Source: Syngnathus acus
Lineage: Eukaryota > Chordata > Actinopteri > Syngnathiformes > Syngnathidae
Direction of reading: 5' to 3'
Length of the DNA: 64,000 nt
Assembly: GCF_901709675.1 (NCBI RefSeq)
Contig: NC_051087.1
Span: 5,413,001 to 5,477,000, forward strand
Positions 34,501-45,219 of the stretch are shown in pieces. The stretch's first letter is position 1, and each line of letters begins with the position of its first letter. The translations under genes were made by a program, and so were the position numbers. The notes under the pieces are model-generated. The model did no database searches. It had not been told where the DNA came from and was given only the letters and a program-made list of their open reading frames with translations.

Positions 34501-37500
34501 ATGAAGTTGGACACGCTGGTTCGTAATGTGGCCACTGTACTCATCTGGTGCTGCGATCCAGTGAGGGAATCATTTCTGGGAAGACACATGCGCAGTAGAA
34601 TAACCCGGCGACAGTATTTATGTGTTGACTGGAATTATTTGAATATAGTTCTATGCTGTATGTGCAGGACTGTCTCAGAAAATTTGAATATTGTGATAAA
34701 GTTCTTTATTTTCTGTAATGCAATTAAAAAACAAAAATTAAAATAATAAAATATTTCAGTTGATTTGTAATGAATCCAGAATGTATGACTTTTTTTTTTT
34801 TAATTGCATTACAGAAAATAAAAAAAACTTTATCACAATATTCTAATTTTCTGAGACAGTCCTGTAGACTAATGAATCGTAGTCACGGATTGCACCGCAT
34901 GAAATATTTTGTAAACACAAGTTCTCTGCTGGTGAAGTGTTTTTTTTTTTTTTTTGCTGCTGTTTAGCGCAAAAAGCAGCTCATGTTCCACATTGTAAAT
35001 GATGCCGCAGTGGTTTCACGCAGCGTCGCCATGACGACCACCCACACCGAGGTAATATAAGTGCGGCAGAAAACTGATGTCCTGGTGCCAAAAGCCAGAC
35101 AAGCAGATACGAAATGTAATCGAAACACGATGAGTGAAAGTCATCTCTCGTGACGGCCCGTATGTCCGAGGCCCGTCGGTTGACGCTGAAATAAAGGCCC
35201 CGTGACACAGGTGTGTCACCGAGTAAGGTCAAAAGCTTTGAGACAGATGGCGCACACACAAATACGCGTACATACACGCCCTCCCACACACTTTTAACAC
35301 TCCCAAAGGGACAGAGATCTATTGTGCTACTCAGATGGGCATGACTGCAGCCTGTCACACACACACACACACACACACACACAACACACACAAGTAAGTG
35401 TAGCTCACCAGATGTCAGGTAAGCATGGCAAATTTTTGGGTGGTGAAAGGCAAATGAATATCAATTAACTCAATAATTGTTACGACCTAACCTCAGTGCC
35501 ACCCTCATCAGAACTACTTTTTTATGATACTACTCATTATAGCGGTGAATGGGAAGGATAATTAGTTGTAGGAGGGCTCGCATGGAGGTACAAGGAGATG
35601 GAGAGGTTGCGGCGTGAGTCTTTTATTAGTGAACAGCAAATACGGTGCCAGCTCAAAAGTTGAATGCTCAATGTAAATTTTGGTCAAAGTCACACAAACC
35701 TTCAAAGTCACACCTGCTGTTGTCACAAGACAGCAGCGAGAGTGCGACACTTCTGCTCACGTACGGAACATAAGGATGGAAACGTAAAGTTTGCATTTCA
35801 AGCAATATGATCGTAATACAATTAGCTCGCCAACTAAGTGAAGGTCTTGTTAAAATGATCTTAAATCTATAGTACTACCTCATGTATGCTTTATTTTAAC
35901 CTTGCTGCATACTTATCAAGGTCGTAGCCATTTTGCACACTGACAAAAACAAGTTGTAGCACCGAGAGTCTTTAGAACTGTTGTGCACACGTTTTCTCTT
36001 TATCACTGCAGTGCTCAGCCAACACAGTCCATACTTCTTCCGTCAGTCATCAACTTCTCTACCCCTCCCCCATTCTCCGTCCATCTCTCGTGACCATTTA
36101 GGGTAACCATCCCGCACCCACCAGCACCCAGTGTGGTTTTTTTTTTTCTCCTACGCACGCTGTGAACTGCCACAAGTATATTCCGGACCACTAACGCGGG
36201 CACTTGGGCAAGCTTCCATGCTAACAGTCGGCGGCTTTGCGTGAGCTGTGTGGGCGTTTCCGTGTCAAAGGTGGTTTGTATGTAGAGACAAGTGTGTGTC
36301 TTGGCATGGACACGCGATTGTACAACACTGAGCAAGGGGGCACGTGACCCTCAATAATAGATGTGTGCAGTGAATATTTGATTGGTAGGGGGGGGGCGAG
36401 TGGAGACGGTTCCGCACACGCATATGGGGGCTGCAAATATTTGAGTCTTGTGTGTATGCACCCAACTGAGGTTGATGGAAGTGGCATCCATGCGGTCATG
36501 TGACAGGCCTGCTTGAAGATGTAGTGGAAGGTTGCCAACTGAGCTTTTCGCCCTTCCTTCCAACAGGGTTCCCAAGATAGTACTTCTGGTCAGGAGGGAC
36601 TCGTACCGCCGCCTTTCGCAGCCTTCCCTCCTCCTCCTCCACCCCCTCCCCAGAACGGCCTTGCCCTGGATTACGGCGGCAGTCTGTACGCGGCGGGCGC
36701 CGTGCAGGGCCCAGTGGAAGCCGGCGGCGCAGTGAACAGCGTCGTCAATGTTGTCAACAGCCTCGGTGGCCAAGTGAGTGTCAGCCTCCTCCTTCTTCTT
36801 CTTCTCCGCATCACATGACACGTTATGATGATGTGGGTAATTTCCGTCTCATTAAATTAGAAAGAACACACTTGATCCAATAGTGCAATCCACATTTCAC
36901 ATGATGTTGCTAACTTGTTATTGGTCCTAAATAGGGCAAGAAATCTTATTTGTAACAAACAAATTATGAGGCTATGAGCTGATTTTGCCAATACAGTCAA
37001 CATTGAGAGGTAATAATGATGAGTGAAAGTTTTTATTGATATATAATTATTGCTTTAAACATAATTTTTTTCAAATTGGAAAAAGATAGACGGCAGGTGC
37101 CCCTCGTAAAACATCCGAGCATTTTTTTAATTTTTTCAGAATACACAAATAATTGTTTGGATGACTAACCGCATTGCATGTCAAAATAGCGCTAAACTCT
37201 TAGAACATGATAGATTAGATTTCCGAAGCAAAACAAATAAGCTAGCTGCTGGATCAATACTGGAGCTGATATTAATCTTCTCGTGTTCATCAGACATGTT
37301 ACCAACTCGATAGTTTCCTAATTGGCACTATTAACAATGTCACTTTTGACTTTGGGTCACATTAACCGCTCAAACGAGGCGGCCAAAACAACACGTAGGT
37401 AAATGACAACATTTATTTCCATTGTGTGTCTTTTCCTTCCTCGTCCCTGTGGCCCAACAGTCAGATGGCTCCTCGCAGATTGATGGCCAGTCAGGCTCAG

Positions 37501-40500
37501 GAGGAGGGGGAGGTAGCGGCGGGGGGAGCATCGGAGATGATTCAGACGCCAAGGGGACACCCAAACGCCTCCACGTGTCCAACATTCCCTTCCGCTTCCG
37601 AGACCCAGATCTGCGGCAGATGTTTGGGGTATGAAGACTGAATTATTCACCGTCCCCCTTCCCACCGTGATTCATCACATGACAAATCACTTTGGACTAT
37701 TGGAGCCCATCTGTTTCTCCCCCCCCCGTACCTTGTTTTCGCAACTGTCCGTCATTTGTGTGTCTTGAAATGAGCATGCCCATTTAAGCGTGTAAAGGGG
37801 TGTCTTTTGTCAAATGCGTCCATGTGCATGTACGTGGCGCACACATGTGGAAGTCATATTGGGAGGGTATGGCTAACTGCCAGCTCCTCCCCATGCTTGA
37901 ACAGTGCTGACACCTTGTGGTGAGATGCGGTACTTGACACTTTTTTTTTTGTCGCAGCAATACGGCAAAATTCTTGATGTCGAGATCATTTTCAACGAGA
38001 GAGGATCCAAGGTAAGACAGCAATAGGGACATTTTGCCTTTTCAAATATCAACAACTACCAGAAACACAACTTGCCTCCCCTATACTCTTTTTGCAGGGC
38101 TTCGGTTTTGTAACATTTGAGACGAGCGCAGATGCAGAGAGGGCCCGAGAGAAGCTTCATGGTACCCTCGTGGAAGGACGTAAGATTGAGGTAATTTGCC
38201 GCTCCCCCCTCCCCTTTTCGTATTTCATTTGAAGATAGCCATTTTTCTCCTTTTGTTCTCCCTTCATGTCCGATGAGAATGCGGCATTTGGCGTTTTTTC
38301 CGGATGGCTGTTCTGTGTTCAACTCTAACCTGTCTGCCTTCACTCTAGCATGGCGCATCAGTGCACACACTGGACGGCGCTTCTTGTCGATGTTTACTCT
38401 TGTTCTTGTCGTTTCTTCAAAGCTGTATGCTTTGCAAAGCATGCTGGGTGGAGTGGCAGCACGACAGGCATGGCCAGGGGTGGCTGATGATATCCGCTTC
38501 TCACAAGCATGGAGGACTTTTTTTTTTTTTTTTTTTCTCCCGCTGCACAGTTTCCCAACATCACACCATCCTTGATCATAATGAGTGGCTATAATTGCGT
38601 TCTGGTTGAGTGCAGGAGCCAGTTATTAGCCTTGTGAAAATAGTGCTTGCCGGTGTTAGGAGTTTAACGAATGCTGCATGGTTGGGGTCATGACGTCGGA
38701 TGATGTTTAAGATTTTAAGAGATGTTTGCATGGCGAGGCCTTGAAGTGCCACCGTTTGGGAATGAGATTGCTGAGAGGTGCGGTGTTGACGATGCCTCCG
38801 AAGATTGCTTACACAAAGTGTTGCATCCCCCACTTGTTTTGTATCTATGAAAAATAATCACAACGTGGTTGTATTTTTAGTTTGCCTTTGCCAGCATGAG
38901 CTCAGGTTTTTGTGGCGAGTCGTGTCGAAGCTACAATACACCGTTTGCTATGTTGTCTTTCTTTTTCTTGTCAGTAAAGCCCATCTTGCATGGTTGTGAT
39001 TGTGAATGCGCAGCACTCTTTTTCTGTCCGTGCGTGGGTGGAGAATGACTAAGTGGAAGGCTCGTTATCATCCCCTCTCTTCTCCTGTCCATCAGCTTTC
39101 TCCGCTCTTCTTCACCGTGCCAGTCAGTTTGTCTTTGTCTGTGTCCCCCCCCCCCCCCCCCCCCCAACACGATGCACCTCATCCCTGCCCCCACATACCT
39201 CCGTATATTCTTCTGTCATACAATTTAAATTACACCGCAGAGCGTTAATAAGTTTTGTTTGAATTTTTCTCCCCGGTTAGTTTTTATGTTTATTCTTTTT
39301 CTTTTAATTATTGTGCGTGTCGTGCTTTTCGAGTAGCTGGATTGACTTGGTCTATGTAGGCGACTGTTCACATGTGACATCACTTCCCCTCGAGAGGTGA
39401 TTCATTATTATCGTTGTGTTCTTTCGATTTTATGTTTTCCTTTTTTTTTTTTTTTTTAATTTGGCTCATCATTTCTTTCGTACACATATTTTCTCTATTT
39501 CCCTGATGATTTTTGTATGTTGTTGTTGTCAGTCTCCACGGTAACTGCTCGCGTGTCCTCACGCCGTTCCCCCGGCAACGGTAAGTTGTGTACATGGCAT
39601 CATCTTTTGAATGAAACCCCTCTCCCCTCACCCCATCCGCCCCAATTGGGGCGGCACCCAAATGACAGCCACGGGGCGATTGATTGAGAGATCCCGATTG
39701 GCTAATTCTGTGATTGTTTGGGGAGGTGGAGAATGAAACGATTTGGAGAATAGCAATTGACCGCATGGCATAACGAAGGCCACCCGTGAATGTGCTGCAT
39801 CTATCTGCAAGTGCAACAATTATGACCTGCAGCACTTCTTCTGCATTCATTCCAATCACCTCTCTAACTGCATTCAACTCCAGAGCTGTGTCTCCTGCAT
39901 GGTTTGACTCTTCTTTCTCTCGCTCTCTCTATTTTGGCATCTGTATGACATCATATGTCGTTTCTTTGTCATCTTTCAGCCACTAGTTGCATTTAGTTGG
40001 GACGGCATGCTGAAGCATGAGTGCTGTGTTAGCCGTAGCGGAGAAGACGGTGTGGCGGTATTTCATGTACTGTAGCAGCTGATCATCACTTTGCGCCAAT
40101 CCGCTCTCTACTCTGCAGACAGTTGTAAAAGGGGGAAGACACCAGACTGATAATGTGGCCGCGGGCAGCTCAAATTGAGTCCATCTCCAAGTAAAGAGCA
40201 TTTGAAGGCCCGCGAATAGACGAGTTAGCAGTTTTTCTTTCCCTGGTCTTCTCGATTGCCTTTTTCGACCAGTTTGGTTCTGATGGTGTGCGTTAGCTGC
40301 GTGCTTTGAGGGCTCTCTGATCGGGATGCCTGCCTGGCAGCGTTTCACAACCAACAGTTTGAGTTACCTATTTATTATTCATTCATTTGGTTATTTTTAG
40401 TCGGGAATGACATTTGCATCCTCCCACTGTTTTTTTTTTTTTCCTTCGCCTTTATCCCCCCATGTGATCTGTCTTCCATATGTATAGTATGTGTGTCTGT

Positions 40501-43500
40501 TCATGAGAAGGTCTGCACATTGGGACGGCTCGTTTCACTCTCCCGCCCTCATCGTATGTGTTTTCATGTGGACTGGCTCCTCCACCTGCATCCCTCTATC
40601 CTCCTGTCCTTTCTCTGTCCTTCCCCTCTTCCTGTTTCTTTTTTTTTTTTCCTGTAAGATGTGATCGGGAGGGCTGCCGAGTTGTTTTTTGATTGCTCCG
40701 TTGCTGCCTCAATGCTTGCTGATTGGTTGGTTGTGCTCACCTCTGCTGATGTAAGATGCTCTTGATTGGCTGTGTGTCATTTTTGCATTGGAATATTTTT
40801 TTTTTCTTTCATTTCCTTTTGCATTGTGTTAAACCGATGACTATGCTGCTTAATTCACCTTCTTTCCCCTCCTTTTTTCAAAGGTATAGCCGTGCAATAA
40901 TCTTGGATTTCCTTTTTGAATGCCCCTTTTTTTCTCTCTGAAGTATTTGTTGTGTGCCTTTTGGTTGCATTGTTTGTGTGCAAACTGCCTGACTACTCAA
41001 CAGGATCCTTGTTTTCAGTGTTTCTCTAAAAATAAAAATGCATGCGTCAAATTCCATGGCTGCTCATCAACAGACTTAATCAAGTCAATTATGAAGGGAC
41101 AACGACATCTCAATATAACTACTTTTTAGACTTAGTAGTGTACCAGTACCTGAAATAGTTAATTTAGTATATGTGTTCTGAATATGTTAATATTGAGTGA
41201 ACAATGCGGTTTCTCCTCTGTTTAGGTCAACAATGCCACGGCCAGAGTGATGACAAACAAGAAGATGACAACCCCGTACACTAATGGAGAGGGTCTTGCT
41301 GCTCTACCATATGGTATTACTTTTTACACGAAAATTGCACAAAGCAGTATCATGAACACTTTATCATCCTAGCTTTTATTGTCACCGAGTGACATAGATA
41401 CAACAAAAATATTGGCGCAACTCAGTTTGTGTTTATGAAATAAGAATCTATAAAAAGACAAAAAAATTGTCAGTCAATAAATAATAAAGATAAAAAAATC
41501 TACAGAATAAGTGATTCTAAAAAAATTGATAGTGACAGCCCTGTGTGTTTCCATATTAAAATAATAATCTGACTCGAGTGTGATTGTTCAGTGATCCGGT
41601 TGAAATTTACTTCATTTTTTGTTTGTCTTCAGCTGGCTGGAAGTTAAGTCCTGTGATGGGCGCCATGTACAGTCCCGAGCTCTACACGGGTACAGTTACC
41701 AGATTTGAAAATGAGTCTATGCTTGAAAATATTTCCCATTTGACTTGAGTTATTTTTTTTTTGTCAACCAGTGCCAGGGTTTCCCTACCCAGCGGCAGCT
41801 GCAGCGGCCGCCTCCACGGCCGCGGCGACCTTCCGCGGCGCTCATCTGCGAGGTCGCGCGCGGCCCATGTACAGTGCAGTCAGGGCGGCTGTGCCGCAAC
41901 CTGCCATCCCCACCTACCCTGGGTGAGCACCTCTCATCGCCAAGCCAAATTTCATGTGTGTGTTTGTATGACACTTTGCTGAGCTCAAATACCATTATTT
42001 TCTGGGGGGTATTTCCAATCTGGTAATATGAGCTTCAGTAAAGTGAGCATATTTGTATACATTGAGCTGGTGTTGTTTTTCTTGCATGTTGCACGGTGTG
42101 TAATAATCTCACATTTCTGTCTTTTCTCTCTTTCACAACCTGTTTGGAAACAATTCCTTCTTCCCTACACTGGCCACATGGTGAAACCACGCACCATTAT
42201 TTCCCCCCCCCCCCCCTTTTTTTTTCCCCCCCCTTTCTTTGCTCTGTCTCTCTCTCTCTCTCTCAGCGTGATGGCCTATCAGGAAGGTTTTTACAGTGCC
42301 GCTGATCTTTATGTAAGTATAAGTGTCACTCCGCCCGCTGCCTCACCCTTTCCTCCCTATGTTTCGACCCCCCTCTTGCCTGTAGGTTTGACAGTGTGAC
42401 AATGGCACAGACCAAACCCACTCAGACTTGTACTCGAGTGTTTCCAGCATCACACCAATTCTCCCCAGTCCAAGTCCTCATTCCAACAAATTGCAGCTAA
42501 TATACAGATGCTTGCACATTCATGAGTATTCTCCTGTAGGGTTTGCCTCTGTGCTTTTGTGAGTTGTGTTACCATTACAATTATGAGTGCGTAATGGTGT
42601 GTGCGAGTGCGTGAACAGGTTGACAAGAGCTGTTTCTGTTCTCTCTGTAGACTAGTGTTTCAGGACATTAGTGGCAGATTGCCTCAGGTAGGGTTGACAC
42701 TCTCCATGCGAGAGCCAGTGTGCATCCTCCTCGTCTCCAATGACTGCGTGCTGCTAGACATTTTTTGACCATCTGAGATTGAGATGCCTTCTCTGTCCTC
42801 TTCTACTAACTCACTGAATTCTGACAAGGGTGGAGTTGCGGAAGGGGGAGAAAATTATTTAGCACCAGGGAGGAGATAGATAGATGTATGCGTGCAAGCC
42901 CAACTGGAATATAGTGCTAAATTCATGTTGATGCAAAATGAAATGAAAGCAGAGGTTATTTTGTTAACTAGTGGGAGTATTTTGCACTTGAGATTCTTCA
43001 AAGGGGGAACAAAAAGGGATATCTATTTTTTTCAGTCTCATACCAGGTATTATTTTTCGAACGTATGAAAAAAAGTGATGATGCAGTCATAGAAAGCTCT
43101 TAATTAGTGAGTAGAAAAAAGGGTGACATTTCTAATTTTTAAAAAGTGCATCACTGCAAACTACATTTGCAATAATAAATTGGGAAATAGTCTTGCCGAA
43201 AATTGTTAGACTCGTCAACTAATCAGTTCAACCCCTCGCAGTAAGAATATTTAAGTTTTATGCCTTTGAGTGAGAAAATACAGCAGTTGTGAAAATGGCA
43301 TATCGTGCGGATGACTTGATAGCAAAGAAAGGTGCACACATGCAACAACAAAAATCCAAGGAAAAGAAGTGAGTGACCTGCTGCTTTTGAAAAAAAAAAA
43401 AAAAAAAAGGATCCATTTGAGGTGCTCCGTCATGACTTTGGTGATAAGCTAATTCAGACCCCTTCCAGGAGTCTCCCTGTGTGTTTCACTTTGTGGCATG

Positions 43501-45219
43501 CTAACTCAAATCAGTGTCGGCATGCACTCGTATTGTACTTATAAGGCTGACCCACCCCGAGCCCTTCGATCGCCCTCCCCCTCACGCTTAATATTTCTTT
43601 TGGAAATTTTCTCCAATCCACCCATCCTTATTTCTCATTTAACCTCCTCTTCACTTCCTTCCCCAACCACGGGTCCAGTCTTTCCCAACGCCTTTGCGAC
43701 GCAAACCTGTGTGCTGCTCCTGAATGCGGGGACTTGGTCGTGACTGATCTTTAGGCTAGAATGCGGCGGTCTGTGTTGATGGAGGGATGTTTGGTCTAAT
43801 AAACAGTTCATATCAGAGTTTGGACAAAAGCATGCTGTGTCTGTGATTGGTCGCTTGGCCATCTGAGGTTGTTTATTTTTATGAATGTGTGTGTGAGTGA
43901 AAAACGCACACCTGTTGTGTTTTTGTGTGTCCATAGTGTACATATGACACCTTTCCATCTGTTTGTTTTTCTTTAACTGTATGTTTTTGGTAGGGTCACA
44001 TATTAAGGACTATTCTCCCTCCATGTCCAACTTAACGAAGCGGAAAAGGGCACATTATGAACAAATTGTGGATCTTTTTTTTCGTGGGTTAGTCATGGAG
44101 GGAGAGAGCCACACAGAGCCTGAGCTACATCCTTGTGAATGCTGCACCAGATTAGTCTTTTGCTGACTGTCTGCTCGTTAATCTTTCTCCTTTCCCTCAC
44201 AATGTAACCCTGTAGTTAGTTGCCTGGTGGCTTCTTACCGTGAGCACAATGTCAAGCGAGATTTGAACAAATGTCTTCCTCTGCCACGCACCCGACCCTC
44301 GTCTTCCTCCTCTTTTTCATTGCCTCATCGCAGGGAGGCTACGCCACGTATCGTTACGCCCAGCCGACAGCCGTAGCCACACCCGCGGCAGCGGCGGCGG
44401 CGGCGGCAGCAGCTTACAGTGACAGGTGAGTGGTGGGCTTATTGTGACTACCATACTAGTTTGAAAAACATTTTATTTTTCTCAAAAGTGGAGACTTAGT
44501 AATAAAGTGAGTCATGTTCACAGATTTGAGCAGCACAAATGTTGACGTTACCAAACAGAATTTGCCGGGTACAAAAGCATACCCACTCTATTTTGTGATG
44601 CTGTTTTCTCTTCTGATTGTTCATTTTGATATTGACACACACATCACCACCTCTGCCGAGGTTATGCTCCAAATTTTCTACTCCTGGACTAGTGTGCATT
44701 TTTATTTGGCATAATGTGTTAAATAAAAAAAAAACCATATTTGAAGGGCTGTTGTTGTTTCTCACCTACAGCTACGGACGAGTCTACACAGCTGACCCCT
44801 ACCATGCTGCACTTGCCCCAGCTGCCTACGGTGTTGGAGCCATGGTGAGTCGTTTGTAATATCGTGTGCAGTTTTCAATTACAGTACGAGAGTTATGTTT
44901 ACAAATTATATAATTAGCATTGAGAGATCTCAAGAAAAACAATGGTATGGCCAATGACATTTGAAGATTTTAATTTTTTATTGATATATTTTATATTATA
45001 TATATTTATATATATATTTATATTGTTTTTTTGTATATTTATATATATATATAATATATATAATATATATATATTATATATATATATTATATATTTTTAT
45101 TTTAATCAGTCTGTAGGTGTGAACTGCTACTTTCTGGACTCGCCCATTTACTAAATGAGCGTTGTTGTTCACAGGCCACGCTGTACAGGGGGGGCTACAG
45201 TAGATTCACCCCTTATTAA
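22538..45219 (+). CDS. rbfox2: RNA-binding protein Rbfox2 (fox-1 homolog 2)
   Basis: Thirteen coding exons join to 458 residues: 22538-22789, 27256-27306, 36567-36773, 37461-37628, 37958-38011, 38098-38190, 41226-41313, 41633-41689, 41772-41922, 42267-42312, 44334-44425, 44772-44844 and 45175-45219. The protein binds (U)GCAUG in pre-mRNA through one RRM and controls alternative splicing in the nucleus. The RRM spans about residues 205-282, with RNP2 LHVSNI (207-212) and RNP1 KGFGFVTF (244-251). Flanking blocks [20 protein letters not shown] and [13 protein letters not shown] are Rbfox hallmarks. The N-terminal exon ([10 protein letters not shown]...KRPRMD) and the next ([12 protein letters not shown]) resemble the long RBFOX2 isoform, which separates it from rbfox1, rbfox1l and rbfox3. 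The C-terminus is Ala/Tyr-rich, ending [14 protein letters not shown]. The initiator is uncertain: Met at 22538, 22568 or 22670 all lie in the same open frame. Confidence 0.93.
22790..27255 (+). other. rbfox2: rbfox2 intron 1
   Basis: This 4.5-kb intron begins GTAAGG and ends TTTCAG. It holds A/T runs (about 23811-23824, 26571-26587) and no detectable nested gene. Short ORFs on both strands have no domain content. Confidence 0.7.
28498..28512. repeat. Poly(C) tract (15 C)
   Basis: An uninterrupted run of cytosines in rbfox2 intron 2, giving a G-run on the minus strand. Confidence 0.9.
28561..28680. repeat. Local direct duplication of about 55 bp
   Basis: TTCCCAGC(C/A)AG, a TTAAAT spacer and AAGTAAATTAGAATTTG followed by TAAAAACAT occur twice, at about 28562-28616 and 28629-28679. 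They show a few substitutions and a small length difference. Confidence 0.8.
30505..30537 (+). promoter_or_regulatory. rbfox2: Candidate alternative first exon / internal promoter of rbfox2
   Basis: A purine-rich then CpG-rich block (about 30000-30720) in rbfox2 intron 2 contains ATGATG opening an 11-codon segment ([11 protein letters not shown]). It ends exactly at TCG|GTGAGT, a consensus donor, in phase 0. That phase matches the exon at 36567 (GGT TCC), so a transcript starting here would encode an Rbfox2 with a short alternative N-terminus. Rbfox genes are known for several alternative promoters and first exons. No transcript evidence is available here. Confidence 0.5.
31876..31889. promoter_or_regulatory. 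RFX X-box-like palindrome in rbfox2 intron 2
   Basis: GTTGCCGTGGCAAC differs at one position from the perfect palindromic RFX X-box (GTTGCCATGGCAAC). A half-site-like GGTTGCCACGG lies about 150 bases downstream. A role as an enhancer or promoter element is inferred only. Confidence 0.45.
34665..34864. mobile_element. Non-autonomous inverted-repeat (MITE-like) element
   Basis: The left arm begins CAGGACTGTCTCAGAAAATT and continues with TGAATATTGTGATAAAGT, TTATTTTCTGTAATGCAATT. The right arm is its near-perfect reverse complement (AATTGCATTACAGAAAATAA ... ACTTTATCACAATATTC ... AATTTTCTGAGACAGTCCTG). The arms cover almost the whole 200 bp, with a short AT-rich loop, so the RNA would form a long hairpin. 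It has no coding capacity. The right side is followed by TA, but no clear target-site duplication is visible, so the superfamily is undetermined. Confidence 0.75.
35355..35392. repeat. (CA)n microsatellite
   Basis: About 14 uninterrupted CA units plus a short interrupted extension in rbfox2 intron 2. Confidence 0.9.
38098..38190 (+). other. rbfox2: 93-nt RRM cassette exon of rbfox2 (likely autoregulated)
   Basis: This exon is exactly 93 nt (GFGFVTF...VEGRKIE) and encodes RNP1 and the C-terminal half of the RRM. The orthologous 93-nt exon of mammalian Rbfox genes is alternatively skipped, which yields an RNA-binding-dead isoform. Skipping keeps the frame here too. UGCAUG motifs lie in flanking introns at 37825-37830 and, downstream, at 38675, 38727, 38987, 39896 and 41039. 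Confidence 0.7.
38191..41225 (+). other. rbfox2: rbfox2 intron after the 93-nt exon
   Basis: This 3-kb intron is rich in pyrimidine and low-complexity runs, including C21 at 39145-39165. It carries five TGCATG motifs on the sense strand (38675-38680, 38727-38732, 38987-38992, 39896-39901, 41039-41044) and several further GCATG. No nested gene is seen. Confidence 0.7.
39145..39165. repeat. Poly(C) tract (21 C)
   Basis: An uninterrupted C run within a pyrimidine-rich part of rbfox2 intron 38191-41225. It gives a G21 run on the minus strand. Confidence 0.9.
44983..45096. repeat. rbfox2: TA-rich microsatellite in the last rbfox2 intron
   Basis: An imperfect (TA)n/(TATT)n tract of about 110 bases lies within the intron before the last coding exon. 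The hydrophobic ORF across it is a by-product of the repeat. Confidence 0.85.

Larger units (their letters stand above)
27307..36566 (+). other. rbfox2: rbfox2 intron 2 (contains candidate internal promoter and a hairpin element)
   Basis: This 9.3-kb intron between the [12 protein letters not shown] exon and the Pro-rich exon is the longest in the window. It contains a 60-bp duplication (28561-28680), poly(C) (28498-28512), a poly(T) run near 29542-29560, the candidate first exon at 30505-30537, poly(G) near 30962-30974, an RFX-type palindrome (31876-31889), an inverted-repeat element (34665-34864) and a CA microsatellite (35355-35392). Confidence 0.65.

Noticed and set aside
44942-45154. Hydrophobic Ile/Tyr-rich ORF.
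   Set aside because: It is produced by the TA microsatellite in the last rbfox2 intron.
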